NCBI GenBank assembly: GCA_041660525.1
Contig: JBAZWD010000010.1
Location: 33,275-97,274 of the forward strand
Source of the DNA: JABCZS01 sp041660525
Lineage (GTDB): Bacteria; Pseudomonadota; Gammaproteobacteria; JABCZS01
Length of the DNA: 64,000 bases
Direction of reading: 5' to 3'
Below are positions 17,877 to 26,790 of the stretch, piece by piece. Each line of letters begins with the position of its first letter. The stretch's first letter is position 1. The notes below the pieces were generated by a model, which saw nothing but the letters and a program-made list of their open reading frames with translations, was not told where the DNA came from and did not search any database. The position numbers and the translations under genes were made by a program.

Positions 17877-18806
17877 CTATAGAGCTATTCCATAATATTT
17901 TGATAGTATTGTTGTTAACAAATTAGCTGCAACAGTTACTGAAACATTCCAAGCTCCATTAGCAGCTTTAGCAATCATCGTTTCTATCCAATTGCTTACG
18001 CTCGAACCAAACTGTCTTTGAGTTTTCTTGTCATCATTAGAGCTTGAATCAAGTTTTATTGCTTCGATAAGCTCGCTAATATCCGCAGCCTCTACCCCAT
18101 ATTTTATGAGCGTTTGTGTTAACTCTTCTTGATCACCCTTCGTTATAGTAAAAGTTAAATGCTGGTTAACAGTGCTACCTTCTATGTTTCCTAAAACACC
18201 TTGAAAATTTTCGATATGTATATGCGTCGTCTGATTCATTGCTTTGCTCTTCTCTTCAGCGGTAAATAATAGATCATTTCCAAAAATGCCCTGCTTCTCT
18301 AAATTAACTGCCCAACTCAATAATGTATTTCTTACCGTTGAACAAATCTTATTCATTACTGTAACGGGAATAAACGCACAAATCTCAAAACTACAGTTTC
18401 CAAACTTTTGCAACCTTATAACTTCCTCTCCCGACAAAGGGATACGTAAATTGCCTTTTTCAGGATCGCACTGGCTTAATTGCTCAATCTCAGAAATGGG
18501 CGGTGTGATATGTCTTTTGCGAACCTTATAGTCAAATTCTTTGTCTGGAATATAATAAGGAATCCAGCCTGTGTAAGGGTTATTTGCCTTTAATTCACAA
18601 ATTGTTTCTCGGTAAGATGGCACAGGCACACCTTCTGGATATCCATCTAACTCATGACTTATCCAAGATTCAAATTCACTTAAATCAAGTTTTTTAGCAA
18701 CAAGGAATGCTTTACGAAGTATATCTATTACTGCTTTATCTTTATCTAGGCAGTCACTTTGTAATTCTAATACTACGGAACCCATATTAGTCTTTCGATT
18801 CCTCAT
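17877..18806 (-). CDS. AbiTii-domain protein (putative abortive-infection)
   Basis: A protein of 309 aa, or 302 aa if the second ATG at 18785 is used. The N-terminal 100 residues fit the AbiTii domain: VLELQSDCL..KAVIDILRKAFLVAKKLDLSEFESWISHELDGYPEGVPVPSYR. This matches the family pattern of a helical start, an LxxW(I/V)xxELxGY motif, then a Pro-rich Y/R segment. The middle resembles the accompanying AbiTii beta region (LRIPLSGEEVIRLQ). A linker with HIHIENFQGVLGNIEG and a helical C-terminus follows (NWIETMIAKAANGAWN). Proteins of this family have been linked to phage resistance by abortive infection. It is a single gene with no partner nearby. Confidence 0.75.
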   Translation of the reverse strand: MRNRKTNMGSVVLELQSDCLDKDKAVIDILRKAFLVAKKLDLSEFESWISHELDGYPEGVPVPSYRETICELKANNPYTGWIPYYIPDKEFDYKVRKRHITPPISEIEQLSQCDPEKGNLRIPLSGEEVIRLQKFGNCSFEICAFIPVTVMNKICSTVRNTLLSWAVNLEKQGIFGNDLLFTAEEKSKAMNQTTHIHIENFQGVLGNIEGSTVNQHLTFTITKGDQEELTQTLIKYGVEAADISELIEAIKLDSSSNDDKKTQRQFGSSVSNWIETMIAKAANGAWNVSVTVAANLLTTILSKYYGIAL

Positions 18807-19229
18807 GGTTAATGGCTATTTGGGCCTTTAGGATAATATTCTTGTTTAAATCGCTTATAAAGCTTATACAAACCTGGAGCCGTCTCAAATATACCATATA
18901 TTTTCAGCGCAAAAGGACAAAAGCTGGTAAGCAACGTTGGTGAATGTGAACTTATGGAGCAAATTGAAAATCGTTTAAAGCAGATTTAGTCGACCGGCCT
19001 GGCTTTCCTAGCGCTAATGTGGCCTTTACTTCGATTAATGCAAAAGCATTTCTATATATCTATTTAATGGCAATAGAAAGTGACTTACTTACCTCACATA
19101 ATTAAATGACTTCAAAAGTAAGCCCAAAGAGATAGTTGGTTATATGAATCAGAAATGTGATCTTTGCATTCTTAGGTGTTATAATCCCTCATTTTCTATG
19201 TATCAATAAACATTTAAAGCGATAAAAAT
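18807..19229. other. Intergenic region with a response-regulator remnant
   Basis: No intact gene. On the plus strand, 18946-18990 reads CELMEQIENRLKQI-stop, similar to the C-terminus of the receiver protein ending at 16252 (CSEMMVQIEDLLKRV-stop). The bases after both stops also resemble each other (TCGACC..GGC.TTCCTA). This is the decayed 3' end of a second regulator copy. A TATAAT box near 19178 may belong to the promoter of the next gene. Confidence 0.5.
19147..19159. repeat. 13-bp direct repeat, copy 1
   Basis: AATCAGAAATGTG here is repeated exactly at 20525-20537. The two copies flank the membrane-protein/protease pair. Confidence 0.5.
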
Positions 19230-19664
19230 ATGAACCTTAGTAGTTGGTCCTGGGCAATTGAAGAATCCGATTTAAAGAAACAGTGCGATAATTATAATAC
19301 TTTAAAAATCACGGAATCATACCGAGGTATTTCTGTTTTAATAATGTCCGCGTTTATGGCTCTTGGACTTATCTTTAGTTTTTTTACTTCATTCGTTACT
19401 CTCTCGAATGTAATTATTGAAATGATAATCTATGTTCCACTCTGCTTTTTTATTTATAGGGGACATCGATGGGCAATTATTTTACTAATGCTAATATGGA
19501 CTTTTTCACAAGGATTTCAGCTAAACGAAGTTATTCAAAGCGGAAGTGGCAATAAATTCATGCCCATTATCTGGTGGCTTATTGTTATGCCATATTTTTG
19601 GCAGGCATTAAAAGTTGAAAACGAAAGAAAAAAATATTACGATTGCAAAGAAAATCTCAGCTAA
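19230..19664 (+). CDS. Small polytopic membrane protein, unknown
   Basis: A 144-aa protein with about four hydrophobic segments (roughly residues 36-58, 62-78, 83-100 and 120-140) and charged ends. The start ATG has only weak ribosome-binding sequence. The 3' end overlaps the next gene, so the two are coupled. No family recognised. A stress-sensing or substrate-presenting partner for the protease is possible, but this is only inferred from gene pairing. Confidence 0.6.
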   Translation: MNLSSWSWAIEESDLKKQCDNYNTLKITESYRGISVLIMSAFMALGLIFSFFTSFVTLSNVIIEMIIYVPLCFFIYRGHRWAIILLMLIWTFSQGFQLNEVIQSGSGNKFMPIIWWLIVMPYFWQALKVENERKKYYDCKENLS

Positions 19665-20509
19665 TTTCATCTCAAGATAGCAAAGAATTAAAAAATAATT
19701 CAAATCGATTTAGAACTTTCTTTAAAATTATTACTGGTCTTTTAGCGTTTGTTATTTTTATCCTTATCATCCTGTATAACATAGGAAATGACAATGAGGA
19801 TATTAATAACCACAGTGTATTATCGCCATCCTTACAAAACGAAATTGCAAAATCTGTGGTAAATATATTCTGTCCGAGTACAAAATCTGATGATGAACAT
19901 GGCGGCGGCTCAGGAACGATTGTTAATGAAGAAGGCCTCATTCTAACCAACTCTCATATTATTCCACAAGATGAAGAACATCTTCATGTTGATGAATTTG
20001 GCTGCATGGTTGTATTGCCGGATCCAAAAACCGGTTTACCAGATGAAGTATATCTGGCTCATCCAATTACCATCCCTGAGTTAAGTCATAAATATGATCT
20101 AGCATATTTGCAAATTTATTCAGCTTTTTACGATGAAGAAGAGGAAACAGAGCTTGGTGTTTATCCGAGAGTTTTTCCAGTATTTGATGATACAGAAAGA
20201 TGTAGAGACGAAAGTATACAGCTTGGAGAATTCGTGCGCATTTTTGGATATCCTGATATAAGTGGCGGCCACTCACTGACAATAACAGATGGAATTGTCA
20301 GCAATTTTACAAGCGATTGGTTAATAATGACCTCCGCGAAAGTAAGCCATGGTAATTCAGGAGGCTTAGCAGTAGATAAGTATGGTTGCATGCTTGGAGT
20401 CCCATCTAGGGTCAGCTCAGACGAAATGGAAAGCCTGGGCATTATAATTCCTATACACTTAATTAGAGAATTCAATAATAAAGTAGATAAATATCTTAAC
20501 AGTTTATAA
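19643..20509 (+). CDS. Membrane-anchored trypsin-like serine protease
   Basis: About 288 aa from a TTG start overlapping the upstream gene by 22 bp. No in-frame ATG occurs before the catalytic domain, so the exact start is uncertain. A single membrane segment lies at about 27-47. A chymotrypsin/DegS-like domain follows with the catalytic triad His105 (LTNSHII), Asp152 (KYDLAYLQ) and Ser239 (GNSGGLAV). No PDZ domain follows, unlike DegP/DegS. The anchor predicts a periplasmic catalytic domain. Function with the coupled membrane protein is unknown. Confidence 0.85.
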   Translation: MQRKSQLISSQDSKELKNNSNRFRTFFKIITGLLAFVIFILIILYNIGNDNEDINNHSVLSPSLQNEIAKSVVNIFCPSTKSDDEHGGGSGTIVNEEGLILTNSHIIPQDEEHLHVDEFGCMVVLPDPKTGLPDEVYLAHPITIPELSHKYDLAYLQIYSAFYDEEEETELGVYPRVFPVFDDTERCRDESIQLGEFVRIFGYPDISGGHSLTITDGIVSNFTSDWLIMTSAKVSHGNSGGLAVDKYGCMLGVPSRVSSDEMESLGIIIPIHLIREFNNKVDKYLNSL

Positions 20510-20524
20510 AGCTCTTAATTGGCT

Positions 20525-20537
20525 AATCAGAAATGTG
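20525..20537. repeat. 13-bp direct repeat, copy 2
   Basis: Exact second copy of AATCAGAAATGTG (first at 19147-19159), directly after the protease gene. Confidence 0.5.
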
Positions 20538-20544
20538 CAATGAC

Positions 20545-21561
20545 TTATAAATTGTCTGGATTAGGATAATAATTTAATACTGTCGTTCTAGAAAAAATCC
20601 CATATAAGTGTTTAATTTTATTGTGCGAAAAAAACTCATAAATTGCTTCCTTTGCATTCCTTTCATTAAGACTATCAATAAATACAACCCCAGCTTCTTC
20701 GGGTGGTAGCTGAGTAAGTGCTCTTCTAATTATTTCTTTTATAGATTTTTTTAAATTCATATTTTCTCCAATAATTAAAGTGGGGTTATCGGATACTGCC
20801 TTATTACCAACATTCATTAAGCTGCGAAAATAGAGATCATCTCTACAGCGGCATAACTTGATTTTTGTTTTATGACCAAGAATGTCTACATCAAGATGAG
20901 TTTCCATAAATTTTTCTTTAACTAAAGTCTCAATAACAGCAGTAATTTGATCTGAATAATTAGAATTCCAAGTCTGAGGCAGGGATTTAAACTCTATTTC
21001 AATTCTAAAATTGTCGCTCAATAAGGCATTAATCTTTGGCTCAATTCGACTCATTATTCTTAAAGCCTTACTCTTTTTGGCTCTATCCACGGAATTCATT
21101 GATTTACACTCACAATAAACCGTCAGTCCCGTTTTAGTCAAAAATTTAAAATCAGGTCGTTTAATGCTACCTTTAACTTTAACTTCGGGTGAAAGAACTA
21201 ATTCAACTGTATCTGGTTTAATTAATATTTCATAGGCACAATCTACTTCAAATAAAGTATCATAGAATTGGGTTGGATTGTTGAAACCATCTGAAAATGA
21301 CTGAAATCCTTCGCAACCTCTTAAAGCCGTTAGTTTTTTGGCATAATAAAACAAACCTTTAATGGTTATACTTCTTGTTATACCGTCTGATTCAGCTAAA
21401 ATCATCACCCCTTTTTCATTAAAATTTAGCATGTCAAAACTAACATTTAAAATTTTAAATATATTAAACGTGTTTACAACCTCCTCAATACCAAACCCAT
21501 GAAACATATCATTTCTTTCACAAAAATATGATAATGATTCTTCATTTAATAAATTAAACAT
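20545..21561 (-). CDS. PD-(D/E)xK nuclease-like protein, unknown
   Basis: 338 aa from the ATG at 21561; a TTG five codons upstream is an alternative start. The centre contains K-R-P-D-F...LTVYCECKS, with Asp137, Glu151 and Lys153 spaced as in the PD-(D/E)xK nuclease fold. The flanking sequence fits beta strands. The N-terminal (1-110) and C-terminal parts match nothing I know. The C-terminal half has an LPPEEAGVVFID segment reminiscent of a Rossmann-like strand. It is probably a DNA-acting cargo or defence protein at the edge of the conjugation cluster. The nuclease call rests on the motif only. Confidence 0.5.
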   Translation of the reverse strand: MFNLLNEESLSYFCERNDMFHGFGIEEVVNTFNIFKILNVSFDMLNFNEKGVMILAESDGITRSITIKGLFYYAKKLTALRGCEGFQSFSDGFNNPTQFYDTLFEVDCAYEILIKPDTVELVLSPEVKVKGSIKRPDFKFLTKTGLTVYCECKSMNSVDRAKKSKALRIMSRIEPKINALLSDNFRIEIEFKSLPQTWNSNYSDQITAVIETLVKEKFMETHLDVDILGHKTKIKLCRCRDDLYFRSLMNVGNKAVSDNPTLIIGENMNLKKSIKEIIRRALTQLPPEEAGVVFIDSLNERNAKEAIYEFFSHNKIKHLYGIFSRTTVLNYYPNPDNL

Positions 21562-21611
21562 TTTATTCTGACTCAAATTTTCCCATGTTCTGCAAAATAC
21601 TTATAGTAACA

Positions 21612-21929
21612 TTATGTATCGCCATTCTTATCGGGCGAAAACTCCCGCTTAAACCGCTTATACGCTTCATACATATTGGGAGCTAAGTCACATAGACCAT
21701 ATAGATAAAATGCCAAAGCTATTAACCCAGGGATAGAAAGAGTGACAAACATAACAGCAAACCCAAGAGGAGGTTCCAGACGGAAAAGAAATGAGTAAAA
21801 GAAAACACTGAATATAATAAGCACTATCGTCGGAAAAATTTTATTATGCACTAACTTCACAAGTGCACTTAAAACCACTGTCTCAAAATAACTACCACCT
21901 GATTGAGGTCCTGTATTTAAATCGCTCAT
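21612..21929 (-). CDS. Small membrane protein at the end of the tra operon
   Basis: A 105-aa protein with two hydrophobic helices (about 34-50 and 53-78) and a basic C-terminal tail (YEAYKRFKREFSPDKNG). It has a GGAG-type ribosome-binding site. It lies 14 bp downstream of traG in the same direction and is probably the last gene of the operon. The position fits an entry-exclusion (TraS-like) protein, but no sequence similarity supports that. Confidence 0.55.
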   Translation of the reverse strand: MSDLNTGPQSGGSYFETVVLSALVKLVHNKIFPTIVLIIFSVFFYSFLFRLEPPLGFAVMFVTLSIPGLIALAFYLYGLCDLAPNMYEAYKRFKREFSPDKNGDT

Positions 21930-21943
21930 AGGATTTTCTCCGT

Positions 21944-24625
21944 TTATTTTTTTGAACCCTCGTCTTCGTAACGGTGGCGTTCATCCACCCTTTTAGCTTG
22001 CACCTCGCGACTCTCAGCCAAATCATCTGAACGCGTCTGTAAGGTGTTATGGCTGCTAGCAAGCTGTTCAGCTACCTCTTTCTTTAGATCAAAGTTTAAC
22101 TTAGTCTTATGGTCGCTTTCAAGTGCTCCTGCTTCTGCAAGTTCTGATTTTCTGGCTTGATGTTTCGCGCTGCTTTGCACTTTCGCAGTTTCCCTGATTT
22201 TTTCAGTGTTTTCTTGATTAGTTACTTCTAAAGTTGATTTATCTTTGGGAGGGCTGCTGATAAAGCTATTCGCCAATTTTTTGACGATTTTTTCTGTTAA
22301 GGCTTTCATTCTCTCTGGATCACGTGCATCGATTTCAGCTATTTCTGCCGTTTTATAGAGTTGCCCTGTATCAGGATTAATTTCTTGCCTAACAGCATCA
22401 ACAACCAATTGATCGCCTCGACTGTTAAGCGATGCAGATTCATCTGTAACCATTGTTATGGCTTCACGTATACTTTGTGCCTTTGATAAGGAGCTAGTAG
22501 CCTCGTCACGATACCCCATTGCCTCATCAAAAGTTGTACGCTCGCTTTCACCGCTACGAGCAGACACTTCTCCCGTATAACGTTCACTGCCAGTATGATC
22601 GCTGCGCAGGGCAGATTCAATTTGATGCTGTAAAGTTTGCTGATCGACGTTCTGGCTAGCAGCTTCCCAATTATCCCGCTCAGAATCTGAAACCACTGCA
22701 TTAAGACTTCCTCCCACTTTTGCAATACCAACGTTAAAACCAGCCGATACGCCTGCTTGCGCACTCAATGCTTGTTCTTTACTCCAATTATTAGACTCCA
22801 TTAGGGTGTCAGTCTGATTTTTAAAGTCGATAGCAGATTGATTGACGCTGCTAGATTCACTCCTGCTCCATGTTGCATCTTGTTGCTGAATTTTTGCATG
22901 TGAGTCACCAATTTCATACGCCTGATGCGCCGCTTGTGTCATTGATTTATGTGCACTGATCATTTGATTTTGTGCAAGAGACAAAGTTTCTTCATAACTT
23001 TGTGAGAGTGAATCACTAATACGATGACCAAGATTCATACTTGTATTTAATTTTGAAATTGATTGCGTGTTATCAATCAACATTTCAGAATCAGGACTTA
23101 ATACTTGTTGCCCACCTTGAGAAGTTTGCATCGATAGCATACCCGCACTGTATGATAAGTTTCGATTGGTATGATAGGCAGAAGCGTTGTATGCATTATC
23201 ATTATAAAGTGAAAGATTACCAAGATTGTAGTTGCCACTTGTTGCTTCTTCCGCACCCGTATTTGCTGCTGACTGTGTAGCACCAGCAATTTGTGTAGCA
23301 AGTAATGGAAAGTACGCGCGCCCTGTCATAATCAAACTAAATGAAATAACTGGAATAAACATCGACAAATAAGCTGCCATTAAAGCACGATCACTAGCAA
23401 CCTGTTCCACACCAGGCAAATTAGCAATTGTAATAGCAGAAAGCTCGTATATGGGTGATTCGATTAATCCTATTAATGAACGCCGAGCCTCTAAATTTAA
23501 AAAGAGATTCAAGACTGCATATAATGGCCCCCAAGACTGTATCCAAAACAAGGTCAAAATGTAATTTTTAATAATTGACCAGCTATTTGGTAATAACATG
23601 ATCGGAACAACAAGAAGAAAGCAACCATAAACTAAAACTTCAATAACACTTTTTAATAAAGGCAATGTATGAGTTGCGAGTCTGCCGCTGATACCATAGG
23701 CTGCACGCTGTTGTTGCAATGCACGAGCAGCAGCATAACTCTCAACCGCTGCCGAGGCACCAGTTTGTGAGCCTTGATTGAGCACAGCATCATGAAAAGC
23801 ATTGATCACCATATTTTGCTGCATAATATCAGCCGCGGTGCTGGACAAATTCCCCATGTATTGGTAAGAGACAGGTAGATATTTTAGCAATGATGCTTTT
23901 GGATCTAATGTATCCCCAAAAAAACGTTGACCATAAATTTGTTCTGCACGTTCTATTTCAGCCGTCCAATCATCACTAAGTTTTCCGGCACCGTTCTTAC
24001 AAGTGATAATATCTTCATTATATAAAAATGCTCTTGCGGGTGATGAAGTTTCTTTAAAAAACTGCCATAAATTACCCTCATTAAAAACATCGTCAAGTGT
24101 ATATTTGTTTAGTAAAATATCGTATTGCACGCATTGCTGCATAAAACTATCAAGGTTTTGTGCCATATGGGGACTGGTTACCTGAAATCGGCTTGCGGTT
24201 TCTATCAAACTTGCCGCCATTAAGGTACCAGATTGATGATATTTTAAATCATTGGGTAATGTAAAAACAGTTTCAGTTAAGGTAGTTAATTTATCGCCTA
24301 TTTTGCTAAATGTATCGACAAAAAGAGCCATACCAAATGGAGTATTAGCAACAACATATTGTTTATCGCCCATAGCCTTATCAGTGATCAGCAAATCAAC
24401 TTTTGGAACCAACATGATATTAAACGTGAGGAAAAAAGCAAAAAACCAATGTAAGATAGGACGAATCTGAAGATTAAATGCAGCTTGAAAAAGCCCCATT
24501 GTAAAAGCGAAGAGAATAGCAATTTGAACAATACTAATATAGCTACTATCCCCAACAACAGCAGCTAGACCGTTAAAAAATTCCCAAAACTTATCACCGG
24601 CGCCGTATGTGATTAATTCATACAT
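21944..24625 (-). CDS. traG: F-type conjugation protein TraG (mating-pair stabilisation)
   Basis: An 893-aa inner-membrane protein. The N-terminal half is hydrophobic: segments at about 20-70, a large periplasmic loop, then helices near 330-460. It matches TraG, which acts in pilus assembly and in stabilising mating pairs. The C-terminal half is a long hydrophilic domain rich in Ser, Gln and Ala with coiled-coil character. In F this part reaches the recipient and meets entry-exclusion protein. Length is close to F TraG (938 aa). It follows traH with 3 bp between, in the normal F order. Confidence 0.9.
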   Translation of the reverse strand: MYELITYGAGDKFWEFFNGLAAVVGDSSYISIVQIAILFAFTMGLFQAAFNLQIRPILHWFFAFFLTFNIMLVPKVDLLITDKAMGDKQYVVANTPFGMALFVDTFSKIGDKLTTLTETVFTLPNDLKYHQSGTLMAASLIETASRFQVTSPHMAQNLDSFMQQCVQYDILLNKYTLDDVFNEGNLWQFFKETSSPARAFLYNEDIITCKNGAGKLSDDWTAEIERAEQIYGQRFFGDTLDPKASLLKYLPVSYQYMGNLSSTAADIMQQNMVINAFHDAVLNQGSQTGASAAVESYAAARALQQQRAAYGISGRLATHTLPLLKSVIEVLVYGCFLLVVPIMLLPNSWSIIKNYILTLFWIQSWGPLYAVLNLFLNLEARRSLIGLIESPIYELSAITIANLPGVEQVASDRALMAAYLSMFIPVISFSLIMTGRAYFPLLATQIAGATQSAANTGAEEATSGNYNLGNLSLYNDNAYNASAYHTNRNLSYSAGMLSMQTSQGGQQVLSPDSEMLIDNTQSISKLNTSMNLGHRISDSLSQSYEETLSLAQNQMISAHKSMTQAAHQAYEIGDSHAKIQQQDATWSRSESSSVNQSAIDFKNQTDTLMESNNWSKEQALSAQAGVSAGFNVGIAKVGGSLNAVVSDSERDNWEAASQNVDQQTLQHQIESALRSDHTGSERYTGEVSARSGESERTTFDEAMGYRDEATSSLSKAQSIREAITMVTDESASLNSRGDQLVVDAVRQEINPDTGQLYKTAEIAEIDARDPERMKALTEKIVKKLANSFISSPPKDKSTLEVTNQENTEKIRETAKVQSSAKHQARKSELAEAGALESDHKTKLNFDLKKEVAEQLASSHNTLQTRSDDLAESREVQAKRVDERHRYEDEGSKK

Positions 24626-24628
24626 TAA

Positions 24629-26011
24629 CTAGCGTACCCCATGTCCCCAACCAAGTACTAGAATCAAATGCGATGACAATTTTCCCGCCAATTCTTGTTC
24701 AAGTGCTTTGGTGCGTTGAATTAAATCTATTGATTCCATTACGTGGGATTGGCTAGAGCTTTGCAATTGGTAAAGGCTTTGTTTCGCTTCGCGTATTCCA
24801 TCTTTATAAGGCTGTACCAATTCATCACTCATATGTAGATACTGACTACTTGCAAGCATCACTTCAAGAGTCTCATTTAAATATTGATAAAGAATGTCTA
24901 AGGCAATCATTTCTGCATAGCTATGTAAATTTAGTAAGCTGCCAGCAGTTGAATATGCCGCCTCAACGTTGAGCATTTTATAAATAGGTAAACTTGTACT
25001 ACCTAAGAAAGCAATCTCTGAATCTGATAACTCTTGATCTATAATAATTTTCTGAGTTATGCCGTCGAGGATTTCTTGAACCTGCTGCACAAATCCGCTG
25101 CTTACAGCAATGGTGACTGCGCTCTCATTTACTTCTAAGCATTCATCTAAATCACGGCATTGATAGAGCGTAGCATCACCTCCATAAAGCAAGGATGAAA
25201 TCACACTGCTGCGCTCAATCAATGGATAAAAATACTGATAGCGTGGTTCAGTATGATCGTTTTGTGGCACATCAATAATTATCGTGCCTGTTAGTGACAT
25301 AAACAATTCCGCAAGCTGTGAGTCTTGCCTTAAGAAATCATTTTTTTGGATTGCTTGCCATGCTAAATTCGTATCATGCAAAATTAATTCTTTGAATTCA
25401 CCATCTAAGTGATCTTGTAAAATTTCTGCACGTTCACCTTCTGCACCACACGCCTGCCTTGCTGCTGCCCAATCAGAATATTTACCAGTGCTTGCTGCGA
25501 TATTAGCGCAAACTTGCTTTTGTGCTTCATCTGTTTTTGGCCACACACCACCAACAACACTTGCTGCCGCTTCACATGAATTGATGTTAAAAGCATTTAC
25601 CTCATTTGCTAAATTTTGCATTGTTTGTGTGGCGTTGTTAATTGAGGGTGACAATGTATCCATCGCAAGTAACCAGGTAAAACCCAGGGCATTATTACCA
25701 ATTGCTTCAAAAAGACTTACCAATTCATCAGCATTAATAAATGAAAAACCGCCCATAAACATGTCAATACCGCCACATCCCCCGCGATAACTCGGAAAAC
25801 TAATTGATCCTAAATTATTTTTTCTCACTTCTTGGCGCGCAAATAATTGACCGCCAGTATAAAGGCCAGCCGTTTGACCTTGATAGGCTCCCGCGCCAGT
25901 TGTATTTGTTTGGAATCCCATGTTATTAAAAAAATTTGTCATGTCACTGCTAATGTCAGCTTGAGCTGATATCGAGGCACATAAACTTAATGATAAAATA
26001 AAGCGCTTCAT
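24629..26011 (-). CDS. traH: F-type pilus assembly protein TraH
   Basis: A 460-aa exported protein, close to F TraH (about 458 aa). A signal peptide (ending SAQA) precedes the diagnostic N-terminal segment FFNNMGFQTNTTGAGAYQGQ. A Gly-rich RGGCGGIDMFMGGFSFI region follows, with paired Cys further on. The C-terminus is coiled-coil. TraH is a periplasmic/outer-membrane component needed for pilus extension together with TraF, TraU, TraW and TrbC. The start overlaps the traF stop by 4 bp. Confidence 0.93.
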   Translation of the reverse strand: MKRFILSLSLCASISAQADISSDMTNFFNNMGFQTNTTGAGAYQGQTAGLYTGGQLFARQEVRKNNLGSISFPSYRGGCGGIDMFMGGFSFINADELVSLFEAIGNNALGFTWLLAMDTLSPSINNATQTMQNLANEVNAFNINSCEAAASVVGGVWPKTDEAQKQVCANIAASTGKYSDWAAARQACGAEGERAEILQDHLDGEFKELILHDTNLAWQAIQKNDFLRQDSQLAELFMSLTGTIIIDVPQNDHTEPRYQYFYPLIERSSVISSLLYGGDATLYQCRDLDECLEVNESAVTIAVSSGFVQQVQEILDGITQKIIIDQELSDSEIAFLGSTSLPIYKMLNVEAAYSTAGSLLNLHSYAEMIALDILYQYLNETLEVMLASSQYLHMSDELVQPYKDGIREAKQSLYQLQSSSQSHVMESIDLIQRTKALEQELAGKLSSHLILVLGWGHGVR

Positions 26012-26790
26012 AGATTGCCTCCTTGCATACGCCCTAAGGTACTAATACGTCTTTTCAACTCAGCTTCACTGACGAGACCAAAACTCAACGGTATTATTTG
26101 TTGAGTTTTTGGATGTAATGCATACAATGCAGGTACCGTTTCGACGGCTAATTGCTGTGCAAGCCCATTATCCCTAATGGCCATTGGATAATCAGGCAAT
26201 GTACCTCCATCTAAAGAAATCGCCATGACTGTAATACCATATTGGTTTTCAAAGTTTTTTAACACGGGAGCAAAAGCATGACAATAAGGACAAGATTCTC
26301 GAAAGAAGAAAAATAAACCGTATTCACTAGCAAGTGATTGTATACTACGTTCATCAATTGTTTTGTCTAAATCATAATACAAATGTCGTGCTGAGTTATC
26401 TGTCGGTTTATCAATTGCAAAATCAAGCTCAGGGGTTTGCCAAATCACTTGCTGCCAAACAGTGGAAAACAAACTTGCCTGCTTAAGTACAGCATTATGT
26501 AATCTGATATATTCCTCAATATGTTGCGTAGTCGGATACATTACCGCTAGTGCTTTAGCACCCTCTAACTCTTGTTGGAGGGTATTAAGTTCATCTAACG
26601 CTTGTTCTGGTGTGGCTTCAGTGATATTTTTTTTATCCAAGGACTTGGGTGGTTGTATCATTTTTTCATACCAATGCCAGCCTTGCGCCCTGTCTTTATA
26701 AAAATGTGTTTGAGCCAACAGTGTATGACTGACGAGAAACAATATAATTGCAATGACTGAGAAGATAGCAACACGTGTTGATTCTTTCAT
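26008..26790 (-). CDS. traF: F-type pilus assembly protein TraF (thioredoxin-like)
   Basis: 260 aa from the ATG at 26790, which overlaps the trbC stop (TAATG). A GTG five codons upstream is an alternative. A signal anchor is followed by FYKDRAQGWHWYE, characteristic of TraF. A C-terminal thioredoxin fold carries a CPYC active site at 167-170. F TraF lacks a redox Cys pair, so the intact CPYC here suggests real disulfide chemistry, useful for the Cys-rich TraU and TraH. It acts in the periplasm during pilus assembly. Confidence 0.9.
   Translation of the reverse strand: MKESTRVAIFSVIAIILFLVSHTLLAQTHFYKDRAQGWHWYEKMIQPPKSLDKKNITEATPEQALDELNTLQQELEGAKALAVMYPTTQHIEEYIRLHNAVLKQASLFSTVWQQVIWQTPELDFAIDKPTDNSARHLYYDLDKTIDERSIQSLASEYGLFFFFRESCPYCHAFAPVLKNFENQYGITVMAISLDGGTLPDYPMAIRDNGLAQQLAVETVPALYALHPKTQQIIPLSFGLVSEAELKRRISTLGRMQGGNL

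Noticed and set aside
21612..21929. TraS-type entry-exclusion protein
   Set aside because: Position fits, but two membrane helices and a basic tail are not enough to name it, so it is left as unknown.
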